Shown here: positions 1 through 6,141 of the stretch, piece by piece
Numbering within the stretch: position 1 is the first letter of the stretch
How the letters are laid out: every line of letters begins with the position of its first letter
Source: Ktedonobacter sp.
GTDB taxonomy: Bacteria > Chloroflexota > Ktedonobacteria > Ktedonobacterales > Ktedonobacteraceae
Length of the DNA stretch: 7,808 nt
Assembly: GCA_003450555.1 (NCBI GenBank)
Contig: DMFQ01000002.1
Span: 1 to 7,808, forward strand
Direction of reading: 5' to 3'
Translations under genes and position numbers: made by a program
Notes under the pieces: model-generated
The model's database searches: none
What the model saw: only the letters and a program-made list of their open reading frames with translations
Told to the model about the DNA's origin: nothing

Positions 1-221
1 AACACGGTTGTGATATACTTGAGGTGCAGGCAGGCCAGACGACTATTGAGAGCGAACCCGCCTATGGCCGCGGTTTCCTGACGCAATTCAGCGAGCGGTT
101 ACGCAACGAGGCACATATTCCTACCCTGGTTGGCGGCTACCTCACTACAAGCAATGAAGTCAATACTATTCTGGCTGCTGGCCGCGCCGACCTGTGCATC
201 ATGGATATACCACTTCAATAA
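1..221 (+). CDS. Anthraniloyl-CoA/salicylyl-CoA monooxygenase-reductase, C-terminal fragment (5' end outside window)
   Basis: Partial gene: the first complete codon is at position 3 and the frame stays open to a TAA at 219-221, giving 72 visible residues. The sequence contains YGRGFLTQFSERLRNEA, then PTLVGGYLTT and NTILAAGRADLCIMD. This is the C-terminal end of the Old Yellow Enzyme-type (NADH:flavin oxidoreductase) barrel, including the GRADL phosphate/flavin-binding turn. The wording fits best the reductase half of the two-domain 2-aminobenzoyl-CoA monooxygenase/reductase and its relative annotated as salicylyl-CoA 5-hydroxylase. In Azoarcus evansii the former converts 2-aminobenzoyl-CoA to a non-aromatic 2-amino-5-oxocyclohexene-carboxyl-CoA. 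The N-terminal flavin monooxygenase half would lie upstream, so fusion of the two halves cannot be confirmed here. It could instead be a stand-alone OYE-family reductase. The downstream genes support the aryl-CoA reading. Confidence 0.8.
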   Translation, partial: HGCDILEVQAGQTTIESEPAYGRGFLTQFSERLRNEAHIPTLVGGYLTTSNEVNTILAAGRADLCIMDIPLQ

Positions 222-300
222 AAGTTGGGCAAGAGGAAGTATACCTTTTCCATAGCTGTTGACCAATTTCTAGCAGGTGATTGGCCCCGAGGAGCAGAAG

Positions 301-357
301 ATGTCCATTGAGAACTATCCGCATCGAAGAGAGGAAAGTTATTTTTATGTTACATAA
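301..357 (+). other. Possible 18-codon leader ORF overlapping the SDR start
   Basis: A short ORF starts with ATG at 301 behind a strong Shine-Dalgarno-like GAGGAG (289-294, 6-nt spacer). It ends with TAA at 355-357, ten bases past the ATG (347) proposed for the SDR gene and in a different frame. The peptide has no recognisable motif. The arrangement could give translational coupling to the SDR gene, whose own ribosome site is further from its start than usual. It may equally be chance. Confidence 0.25.
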
Positions 358-1141
358 CGATAAGCTCCCGCTCGCGGGAAAGCGCGCGGTGGTGACAGGG
401 GCGGGACGAGGTATTGGTCGCAGTATTGCCCTGGCGCTTGCCGAGGCCGGAGCAGATGTAGCTGTGACGGCGCGCACAGCCAGCGAGATTGACCTGCTCG
501 TCGCTCAGATACAGGCGACCGGGCGCAAGGGCCTGGGGGTTTCCTGCGATGTGACCAACTCCGAGCAGGTCCAACACATGGCAACAACGGTCATCGAGGG
601 GTTAGGCGGAGTAGATATCCTGGTGAATAACGCCGGTAACGCTGGGAGCCACAAATTCCTGAACCATTCCGATGAACTCTGGCACCGCATGTTGTCGGTC
701 AACCTGACCAGTGTCTACTACGTAAGCAAAGCCTTTGTGCCAACGCTAATGAACCAGCGCGCTGGTCGCATCATCAACGTCGCCTCGATCGCTTCTCGTG
801 TCGGCGGCCAGTATATCGCAGCCTACACGGCGGCAAAACATGGTGTGCTTGGCCTGACACGCGCGCTAGCAGTGGAACTGCTTCCCAACAACATTACCGT
901 CAATGCTATCTGTCCTGGCTATGTGAATACCCCGATGACCGACGCAAGCATCAACAATATCATGGCTCGCACAGGAATGACGGAGGCGCAGGCGCGCGAA
1001 GCCCTTGAAAAGACCAGCCCGCAACGTCGCTTAATCGAGGCGGATGAGATTGCCGCAATTGCAGTCTTCCTGGCACAGGAGAGCAGTAAGGGCATTACCG
1101 GGCAGGCCATCAATATCGATGGCGGCGGCGTCATGTCATGA
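347..1141 (+). CDS. SDR-family NAD(P)-dependent dehydrogenase (FabG-like)
   Basis: A 264-residue classical short-chain dehydrogenase/reductase. Visible motifs are the cofactor-binding TGAGRGIG (17-24), CDV (68-70), NNAG (94-97), the structural Asn119, catalytic Ser147, Tyr160 and Lys164 (YTAAK), and CPGYVNTPM (189-197). The C-terminal TGQAINIDGG is typical of the FabG/3-hydroxyacyl-CoA dehydrogenase type. The ATG at 347 was chosen because the family N-terminus begins just before the first beta strand (LAGKRAVVTG) and GAGAGGAAAG lies upstream. An in-frame TTG at 281 would add 22 residues that do not look like SDR sequence. From its position after the aryl-CoA monooxygenase-reductase, the likely job is oxidation or reduction of a hydroxy/oxo group on an alicyclic CoA thioester. 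The exact substrate cannot be read from the sequence, and a fatty acid ketoreductase is less likely given the neighbours. Confidence 0.88.
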   Translation: MLHNDKLPLAGKRAVVTGAGRGIGRSIALALAEAGADVAVTARTASEIDLLVAQIQATGRKGLGVSCDVTNSEQVQHMATTVIEGLGGVDILVNNAGNAGSHKFLNHSDELWHRMLSVNLTSVYYVSKAFVPTLMNQRAGRIINVASIASRVGGQYIAAYTAAKHGVLGLTRALAVELLPNNITVNAICPGYVNTPMTDASINNIMARTGMTEAQAREALEKTSPQRRLIEADEIAAIAVFLAQESSKGITGQAINIDGGGVMS

Positions 1142-1218
1142 GAGATAGTAGGGATGATCAGCAAGGGCTAACCGAGACGATACATGAGCGGTGAGCGATA
1201 GTATAAAAGAGGTCCACT

Positions 1219-2010
1219 ATGGCTTATGATTTTCTTTACGCAGTCAGCGAAGGTGTTGCGACCTTGACCTTCAATCGTCCCGAGGTGATGAATGCTCTCA
1301 CCTTCGAGGTGTATGCACAACTGCGCGACCTATTCGAGACATTGCGCTATGATGAAGAGGTACGCGCTGTCGTGTTGACTGGCGCGGGCGACAACTTCTG
1401 TTCCGGCGGCGACGTTCACGAGATTATTGGCGAACTGCTGAAGCGCGACATGAAGGGGCACCTGGAATTTACGCGCATGACCGGGGCAGTCGTACAGAAC
1501 ATGCGGCTGCTGGAAAAACCCATCATCGCAGCGCTCAATGGTATGACTGCCGGAGCGGGATCGGCCATTGCGCTGGCCTCCGACCTGCGCATCGCCTCGG
1601 AGAAAGCGCGCTTTGCCTTCCTCTTCACAAAGGTCGGTTTGACGGGAGCCGACATGGGAGCAGGTTATTTATTACCGCGCATCGTTGGCATGGGCCGGGC
1701 CTTTGAACTGCTCCTGCTCGGCGACACCATCGATGCCAGCACAGCCGAACGCTATGGACTGGTGAACCGGGTCGTTCCCCATGCAGAACTGCTGCCGAAG
1801 GCTCACGAGTGGGCCAGGCGCCTGGCCCAGGGGCCAACCCTGGCGATTTCGATGACCAAGCAGATGCTGAACCGCGAGCTGAACATGGATCTTGTCTCTG
1901 CCATCGAAGCTGAGGCGCAAGCACAGGCGCTGATGCTGATGGGCGAGGACCACCGGCGCTTCTATGAAGCATTCAAGGCAAAGGAAAAGCCAACGTTCAC
2001 GGGAAGGTAG
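1219..2010 (+). CDS. Crotonase-fold enoyl-CoA hydratase/isomerase family protein
   Basis: A 263-residue protein of normal crotonase length. It has the NRPEVMNAL segment (19-27), the first oxyanion-hole region FCSGGD (60-65), the second around AALNGMTAGAG (104-114), and the C-terminal helices carrying the AERYGLVNRVVP stretch. Aligned by eye with rat mitochondrial enoyl-CoA hydratase, the catalytic Glu144 is Ala116 and Glu164 is Phe136, so water addition by the classical two-glutamate mechanism is not expected. Asp145, in GADMGAG, falls where dienoyl-CoA isomerase and some other crotonases carry a catalytic Asp. An isomerase or ring-opening hydrolase role on an alicyclic CoA ester is therefore plausible. 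The start follows AGAGG (1208-1212) with a 6-nt spacer. The gene lies 77 nt after the SDR gene and 5 nt before the RidA-like gene, whose Shine-Dalgarno site overlaps this stop. Confidence 0.9.
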   Translation: MAYDFLYAVSEGVATLTFNRPEVMNALTFEVYAQLRDLFETLRYDEEVRAVVLTGAGDNFCSGGDVHEIIGELLKRDMKGHLEFTRMTGAVVQNMRLLEKPIIAALNGMTAGAGSAIALASDLRIASEKARFAFLFTKVGLTGADMGAGYLLPRIVGMGRAFELLLLGDTIDASTAERYGLVNRVVPHAELLPKAHEWARRLAQGPTLAISMTKQMLNRELNMDLVSAIEAEAQAQALMLMGEDHRRFYEAFKAKEKPTFTGR

Positions 2011-2015
2011 GTTTA

Positions 2016-2426
2016 ATGGGAAAAGATAGTATAAATCCATCGACCCTGGCGCGTCCTAGAGGATTCAGTCACGGTATCCTGGTGACGGGTGGGCGCTTGC
2101 TCTTCCTGTCGGGGCAGACTGCTAGTGACTCGGAGGGCCGAATTGTCGCACCAGGAGACCTGGTTGCTCAGTATGAACAGGTGTTGCGCAATCTTAAGGC
2201 AGTGGTCGAAACGGCTGGTGGAAAGATACAAGATATCGCAAAGATCAATATTTTCGTGCGTGATCGTGACGATTATCTTGCGCATCTTAAGCCGTTGGGG
2301 GTGATACACAAATCCCTCTTTGGCGACTACTATCCCGCGACAGCACTGTTTGAGATTTCGCGCTTTTTTCAGGACGAGGCATTGATCGAGATCGAGGGCA
2401 TTGCAGTCATCGACGCGGAAGAGTAA
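2016..2426 (+). CDS. RidA (YjgF/YER057c/UK114) family protein, arginine-lacking type
   Basis: A 136-residue RidA-fold protein. Typical segments are FLSGQTASDSEG (30-41), QVLRNLKAVVETAGGK (55-70), DIAKINIFVRD (73-83) and IEIEGIAVI (124-132). The family normally forms homotrimers with clefts between subunits, and RidA proper hydrolyses reactive enamines and imines with release of ammonia. The residue matching E. coli RidA Arg105 (in PARSCVEVARL) is Thr109 here (PATALFEISR), while the conserved Glu113 and Glu126 remain. Rid subfamilies without this Arg are reported to lack the standard imine deaminase activity. RidA-like genes are found in anthranilate CoA-pathway clusters, where an amino-cyclohexene intermediate must lose ammonia, so an enamine-related role is attractive but unproven. 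The Shine-Dalgarno site AAGGTAGG (2004-2011) overlaps the previous gene's stop, indicating tight coupling. Confidence 0.88.
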   Translation: MGKDSINPSTLARPRGFSHGILVTGGRLLFLSGQTASDSEGRIVAPGDLVAQYEQVLRNLKAVVETAGGKIQDIAKINIFVRDRDDYLAHLKPLGVIHKSLFGDYYPATALFEISRFFQDEALIEIEGIAVIDAEE

Positions 2427-2444
2427 ATCTCTAGAGGATAGCAT

Positions 2445-3596
2445 ATGAACTTTGAGCTAACAGAAGAACAGAAACGCGTCCAGGCTCGCGCCAGAGAATT
2501 CGCGGAACAAGAGGTAGCCCCGGTGGCGCGGGAGGCCGACGAGAGGGGAGAATTTCCTCTACACCTGGTGAAGCGTATGGGTGAACTAGGCTTCCTGGCT
2601 GGTCCAATTGAGCCGCAATATGGTGGGTCTGGCATGGACTACGTGAGCTACGCCCTACTCTGCGAGGAACTGGGAAGAACCGATTCTTCTGTGCGTGGTT
2701 TCCTGACCGTGCATACCAGCCTGGTCTCCCTGTGCATCCGCGACTGGGGCAGCGAGGAACAGAAAAGCCACTACCTGCCGCGCCTGGCAACTGGCGAGTG
2801 GATCGGTTGTTACGCTTTAACCGAGCCAAATGCCGGCTCCGACGCGGCGAGCATGGAGACGACCGCCAGGGAAGAAGGAGACAGTTACGTTCTCAATGGC
2901 GAGAAGATCTGGATTACCAATGGCATCAGCGCTCATGTCGCCATCGTTTTCGCCAGCCGGGACCGCTCGGCGCGCCATAAAGGTATTTGTGCCTTTGTGG
3001 TTGAGACAGATATGCCCGGTTTTCAACGCGCACCGATGGGAGGCAAGGAACTGGGCCATCGCGCATCAGAGCACGTGCATATTACATTTAAGGAGTGCCG
3101 CGTACCGAAAAGTGCCCTCCTGGGTGCAGCAGGGGAGGGCTTTAAGGTCGCGATGTCTGCCCTGGATCGCGGTCGGCTAGGTGTTGCCGCGGGAGCCGTC
3201 GGTGTGGCACAGGCCTGCCTTGATGCCAGCATTGCATTCGTCAAAGATCGTCGCCAGTTTGGGCAGCGCGTCGCGGACTTCCAGATGATCCAGGCTACCC
3301 TGGCCGATATGGCCGCCGATGTTGAGGCGGCGCGACTGCTTGTCTATCGCGCCGCCTGGGCGAAAGACCAGGGTCTACCAACCACAAAGGCGACATCCAT
3401 AGCCAAGCTCTTCGCGACAGAGGCTGCCATGAAAGCGGCGTCGGAAGCTGTACTCATGCACGGCAATCGTGGCTATTCGAATGAATATCCTGTAGAACGC
3501 TACTATCGCGACATCAAGGGCTTGCAAATCTACGAGGGAACCAGCCATATTCAACGCCTTATCATCGCCCGCGAACTTGTCGGGCACGCTCGATAA
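2445..3596 (+). CDS. Acyl-CoA dehydrogenase (FAD-dependent)
   Basis: A full-length 383-residue acyl-CoA dehydrogenase. It has an N-terminal helical domain (about 1-115), the beta-domain FAD signature YALTEPNAGSD (123-133) with WITNG (156-160), and a C-terminal helical domain with RRQFGQ (269-274). The catalytic base is Glu364 in IYEGTSHIQR, placed as in medium-chain and glutaryl-CoA dehydrogenases. It would introduce a double bond alpha,beta to a CoA thioester and pass electrons to ETF. Arg84 (SSVRGF) aligns by eye with Arg94 of glutaryl-CoA dehydrogenase, which contacts the substrate carboxylate, although the companion Glu87 is Gly77 here. A dicarboxyl- or alicyclic-CoA substrate is therefore possible but not shown. 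The start follows AGAGGA (2433-2438) with a 6-nt spacer, 18 nt after the RidA-like gene, so the two are probably co-transcribed. Confidence 0.93.
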   Translation: MNFELTEEQKRVQARAREFAEQEVAPVAREADERGEFPLHLVKRMGELGFLAGPIEPQYGGSGMDYVSYALLCEELGRTDSSVRGFLTVHTSLVSLCIRDWGSEEQKSHYLPRLATGEWIGCYALTEPNAGSDAASMETTAREEGDSYVLNGEKIWITNGISAHVAIVFASRDRSARHKGICAFVVETDMPGFQRAPMGGKELGHRASEHVHITFKECRVPKSALLGAAGEGFKVAMSALDRGRLGVAAGAVGVAQACLDASIAFVKDRRQFGQRVADFQMIQATLADMAADVEAARLLVYRAAWAKDQGLPTTKATSIAKLFATEAAMKAASEAVLMHGNRGYSNEYPVERYYRDIKGLQIYEGTSHIQRLIIARELVGHAR

Positions 3597-3610
3597 ACAA
3601 GACCATCATA

Positions 3611-3623
3611 GGTCAAAGTGACC
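3611..3623 (+). promoter_or_regulatory. Short perfect inverted repeat before the ligase gene
   Basis: GGTCA (3611-3615) and TGACC (3619-3623) form a perfect inverted repeat around AAG, in the 60-nt gap between the dehydrogenase and the ligase. GACCATC also occurs twice (3601-3607 and 3620-3626). A dimeric regulator could bind here, but five-base arms are short and chance is likely. Confidence 0.15.
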
Positions 3624-3656
3624 ATCGCCGTTCAAGCGCTCAAGGAGGAGATATCT

Positions 3657-5000
3657 ATGGCCTATTCAGAGTTTTGGAACCCTAAAAATGAAACGCTACC
3701 ACGCGAGCAATTACAGGCACTGCAACTGCTTAAGCTGCGCCGCTTATGTGAGTGGGCCTACGCCACCACGCCATTTCACCAGCGCAAGTTTGACGCGGCG
3801 GGCTTCAAACCGGAGCAACTGAAAACTCTGGACGATGTACACCGCATTCCCTTTATGACAAGGGAAGAGTGGATGGAGTCCTTGCTAGAGAAGCCTCTAT
3901 TTGGTGATATACTCGCTACCGACCAAAAGAACGCCATCCGTTACCATCTCACCTCGGGTACGACGGGGCGAACTCCCATTCGCGTGCTCGACAGTATGAA
4001 AGACTGGGACTGGATCGCTGAAATGTGGTGCTACGGTATGTGGGGATTTGGCGTTCGCCCTGAAGATATCGTCTATTTCGCCTTTGGTTATGGCTCGTTC
4101 ATTGGTTTCTGGGGCGCTCACTATGCGTGCGAAAAGATGGGAGCGCTGGTGATTCCTGGTGGTGCTCAGACAACCGAGGCACGCATCAATCAAATTATTG
4201 AGATGGGAGCCACGACGGTCTGCTCTACACCCACCTACGCACTGCATCTCTGGCAAAAGGCTAAGGAGATGGGTATTGACCTGGCTAAAGAAGGCAAAGT
4301 CAACAAACTCATTCTTTCTGGCGAGCCTGCAGGCTCGATACCGGCGGTAAAACAGCAGCTAGAAGAGGCCTGGGGCGCGAAATGCGGTGATACCGCTGGC
4401 ATGACCGAGATCGGCACTATCATGATATTCGAGTGTTCGCACCAGTCTGGCGGCACGCATATCATCGAGGATCATTTCATTGAAGAGGTACTCAACCCCT
4501 CAACTGACGAGCCGGTGGGTTATAACGAACTAGGAGAACGTGTCGTGACCTCCTTCGGGCGCGGCTTCATACCCCTTATCCGCTATCGCACCAGGGATAT
4601 GGTGATGAAGGTACCTGCCAGCACCTGCAAATGCGGGCGCACCTGGGATCTCTACAGCGGCGGTATCAGGGGTCGCTGGGATGACATGAAGCTTATCAGG
4701 GGCACGAACGTCTATCCGCGCGCGGTAGAAGCGATTATCCGCGAGTATATTGCCATTGACGAATTTCAAATCTATATCTGGCGCAAGGAAGAAGTCCAGG
4801 ACGAGATTACGATTAAACTCGAACTCAAACCTGGGCACGAAACAGAGTGGGTTGTGCTCCAACATAAGCTAGCCAAAGACCTGGCGAATGCACACGAAGG
4901 TCTCCGCTTCAATATTGAGCGCATGGATTACGGGGTACTGCCGCATTTTGAACTCAAGGCAAAACGCCTGGTTGATGCTCGTCCGGTAGCACAATATTAA
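3657..5000 (+). CDS. Phenylacetate-CoA ligase-like (PaaK family) aryl-CoA ligase
   Basis: A 447-residue member of the PaaK branch of AMP-forming acyl-CoA synthetases, close to the usual length of about 430-440. Motifs in order are the ATP/phosphate loop TSGTTGRTP (99-107), SGEPAG (221-226), GDTAGMTEIG (244-253), IRYRTRDM (308-315), a CKCGR pair (324-328), the hinge GRWDDMKLIRG (339-349), NVYPRAVE (351-358), and the C-terminal ELKAKRLVD (432-440) carrying the usual catalytic Lys. It should activate an aromatic carboxylic acid with ATP and CoA. In this cluster the likely substrate is 2-aminobenzoate or salicylate rather than phenylacetate, because no phenylacetyl-CoA epoxidase genes are seen. 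The start at 3657 is preferred over the in-frame GTG at 3618 because AAGGAGGAG (3642-3650) lies directly before it and residues 1-10 already match the family N-terminus. Confidence 0.9.
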   Translation: MAYSEFWNPKNETLPREQLQALQLLKLRRLCEWAYATTPFHQRKFDAAGFKPEQLKTLDDVHRIPFMTREEWMESLLEKPLFGDILATDQKNAIRYHLTSGTTGRTPIRVLDSMKDWDWIAEMWCYGMWGFGVRPEDIVYFAFGYGSFIGFWGAHYACEKMGALVIPGGAQTTEARINQIIEMGATTVCSTPTYALHLWQKAKEMGIDLAKEGKVNKLILSGEPAGSIPAVKQQLEEAWGAKCGDTAGMTEIGTIMIFECSHQSGGTHIIEDHFIEEVLNPSTDEPVGYNELGERVVTSFGRGFIPLIRYRTRDMVMKVPASTCKCGRTWDLYSGGIRGRWDDMKLIRGTNVYPRAVEAIIREYIAIDEFQIYIWRKEEVQDEITIKLELKPGHETEWVVLQHKLAKDLANAHEGLRFNIERMDYGVLPHFELKAKRLVDARPVAQY

Positions 5001-5016
5001 TTGCAGTAGGACACAG

Positions 5017-5022
5017 TATAAT
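5017..5022 (+). promoter_or_regulatory. Possible -10 box for an internal promoter
   Basis: A perfect TATAAT lies in the 57-nt gap after the ligase stop and about 35 nt before the small gene's start. No good -35 hexamer is present at 16-18 nt spacing (the bases there are AT-rich, around 4993-5000), so this is a weak candidate for an extra promoter driving the small gene. Confidence 0.25.
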
Positions 5023-5057
5023 TACACCAGGCCCCAATATACAGAGGAGCAAATAGC

Positions 5058-5270
5058 ATGGCTACGTCCGATACTGATCTGCTGGGTAAACCGCTTACGG
5101 AACAAGAGCGAGCATTAATGAGTGTATATGAAGAGCTTAAGAAGCTGGCGGCACAGGATGATCTGCCACCCTGCGCCGCGCGCAATGTGCGCAGGGCACT
5201 GATGTCGATGTGGCAGGCGACTAATGACCTGAATTTACAGTTTGAGCAGTTGTATGAGTTTGGAGTGTAG
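5058..5270 (+). CDS. Conserved-looking 70-residue hypothetical protein
   Basis: A 70-residue protein that I do not recognise as a named family. It is predicted by eye to be mostly helical: one amphipathic helix at about 14-32 (rich in Glu, Lys and Leu), a turn with DDLPPC (34-39), and a second helix at about 41-65 ending in FEQLYEFG. There is one Cys (39), no signal peptide and no membrane segment, so it should be cytosolic. The start has a clear Shine-Dalgarno AGAGGAG (5043-5049) with an 8-nt spacer, and codon use resembles the genes upstream, which supports a real gene. It sits 57 nt after the aryl-CoA ligase and is last in the run, suggesting an accessory or structural role in the same pathway. 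Its last 50 nt overlap the 3' end of the opposite-strand methyltransferase gene. Confidence 0.75.
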   Translation: MATSDTDLLGKPLTEQERALMSVYEELKKLAAQDDLPPCAARNVRRALMSMWQATNDLNLQFEQLYEFGV

Positions 5271-5799
5271 GAGAGGGGAGCAAGCCTCCTCTTCCTTCAA
5301 AGCGTAACAGCTCTTCCTTGACGTCTAATCCGCCTCCAAAGCCGGTGAGGCTTCCGTTTTTGCCGATGACGCGATGACAGGGGACCACGATGGGAATTGG
5401 ATTGGCACCGTTGGCCGCGCCGACGGCACGAATGGCTTTTGGACGTTGTACGACCTCGGCAATGTCAGTGTAGCTGCGCGTCTCGCCGAAAGGGATACGA
5501 GTCAAGGCTTGCCAGACAGAGACTTGAAATGGCGTTCCGCGAAAATCTAGCGCGAAAGTAAAGGCTGTACGTTTCCCTTGGAGATATTCGAGGACTTGCT
5601 TCCTATAGATGTCCAACGCCTCTTCATCTTCCATTAAGCGGGCATGTGGGATGTGTGAGTCCACCCAATGTGCGAGCGTGTCGAACGACTCATTAGGGAA
5701 GATAAGACAACACAGTCCCTTACTCGTTGCAGCAAGGTACAGCTTCCAGCTTTGAAACTCGACGGTACTCCAGTAGACGTTTTCAGGTGTAGTAGTCAT
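5221..5799 (-). CDS. ogt: Methylated-DNA-[protein]-cysteine S-methyltransferase (Ogt/MGMT)
   Basis: A 192-residue suicide DNA-repair protein that takes methyl or alkyl groups from O6 of guanine (and O4 of thymine) onto its own cysteine. The DNA-binding domain begins near FRGTPFQVSVWQAL (86-99). It contains the Tyr110-type SYTDIA, Arg124 (the base-flipping arginine position) in AIRAVGAANGANPI, the active site PCHRV with acceptor Cys141, and the closing GFGGGLDVKEELLRFEG (153-169). An N-terminal alpha/beta domain of about 80 residues precedes it. About 22 residues beyond the usual end have low-complexity character; this tail is what overlaps the convergent 70-residue gene. The start at 5799 is supported by AAGGA (complement of 5808-5812) with an 8-nt spacer. 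There is no sign of the Ada N-terminal zinc domain. It is probably transcribed alone. Confidence 0.95.
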   Translation of the reverse strand: MTTTPENVYWSTVEFQSWKLYLAATSKGLCCLIFPNESFDTLAHWVDSHIPHARLMEDEEALDIYRKQVLEYLQGKRTAFTFALDFRGTPFQVSVWQALTRIPFGETRSYTDIAEVVQRPKAIRAVGAANGANPIPIVVPCHRVIGKNGSLTGFGGGLDVKEELLRFEGRGGLLPSPTLQTHTTAQTVNSGH

Positions 5800-6141
5800 C
5801 TTTCTTGTCCTTCTTTAGCAAACATCAAAATCCTTGTAAATAGGGGTTGTGTTCATACCTCCATAATACGCGAAAGAGCCATGTGTTGCTAGCGGTTTTC
5901 GGACAGTATGCGTCTGAATCGCCTAATATGAACGCTCAGGTGAACAGCAGAAAAGGCGCTAGCAGAAAAATGGCTGGTATAGCTTCACTTTCGTTGTGCT
6001 GTAATGGTTGGTGTCTTTTGCAGGCGAACATCGTATGATATTACAAACGACTATTATTGGCTTTGGCGGTCCCACTTTTCTGTTCCAGGAAGGGTTAACA
6101 GGTGTGATAGATGATCTGCAAACACTATCATCAATACTATT
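5800..6141. other. 342-nt intergenic region between the ogt-like gene and azlC
   Basis: This is the divergent upstream region of the methyltransferase (-) and azlC (+) genes. It contains no large ORF that looks coding; a 63-codon ORF at 5847-6038 (+) has no Shine-Dalgarno site and no familiar content. On the minus strand, TATTAT (complement of 5863-5868) could be a -10 box for the methyltransferase. On the plus strand, CGGACA (5900-5905) with TAATAT (5924-5929, 18-nt spacer) is a weak promoter candidate, and TATGAT (6034-6039) resembles a -10 box without a good -35. The last part holds a short Leu/Ile-rich ORF and a small hairpin, listed separately. Confidence 0.4.

Noticed and set aside
259..264. 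TTGACC as a -35 box for a promoter before the SDR gene
   Set aside because: No -10-like hexamer is found 16-18 nt downstream, where the sequence is GC-rich; read-through from the upstream gene is more likely.
1197..1207. GATAGTATAAA repeated at 1197-1207 and 2025-2035, as a promoter or regulatory repeat
   Set aside because: The second copy is inside the RidA-like coding region and no -35 partner is seen; two 11-nt copies are weak evidence.
1625..2040. Minus-strand ORFs of 115 and 122 codons opposite the crotonase gene
   Set aside because: They lie wholly or almost wholly opposite a clear crotonase gene and resemble no protein family; they are shadows of the plus-strand coding sequence.
2013..2444. 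Minus-strand ORF of 143 codons opposite the RidA-like gene
   Set aside because: The plus strand has unmistakable RidA motifs and a good ribosome site; the reverse frame has neither.
5273..5293. Hairpin (8 bp with two G-T pairs, 5-nt loop) after the 70-residue gene, as an intrinsic terminator
   Set aside because: No T run follows on either strand, and the segment lies inside the coding tail of the opposite methyltransferase gene.
5847..6038. 63-codon plus-strand ORF in the intergenic region
   Set aside because: No Shine-Dalgarno site, no familiar motif, and a composition unlike the neighbouring proteins; probably chance.
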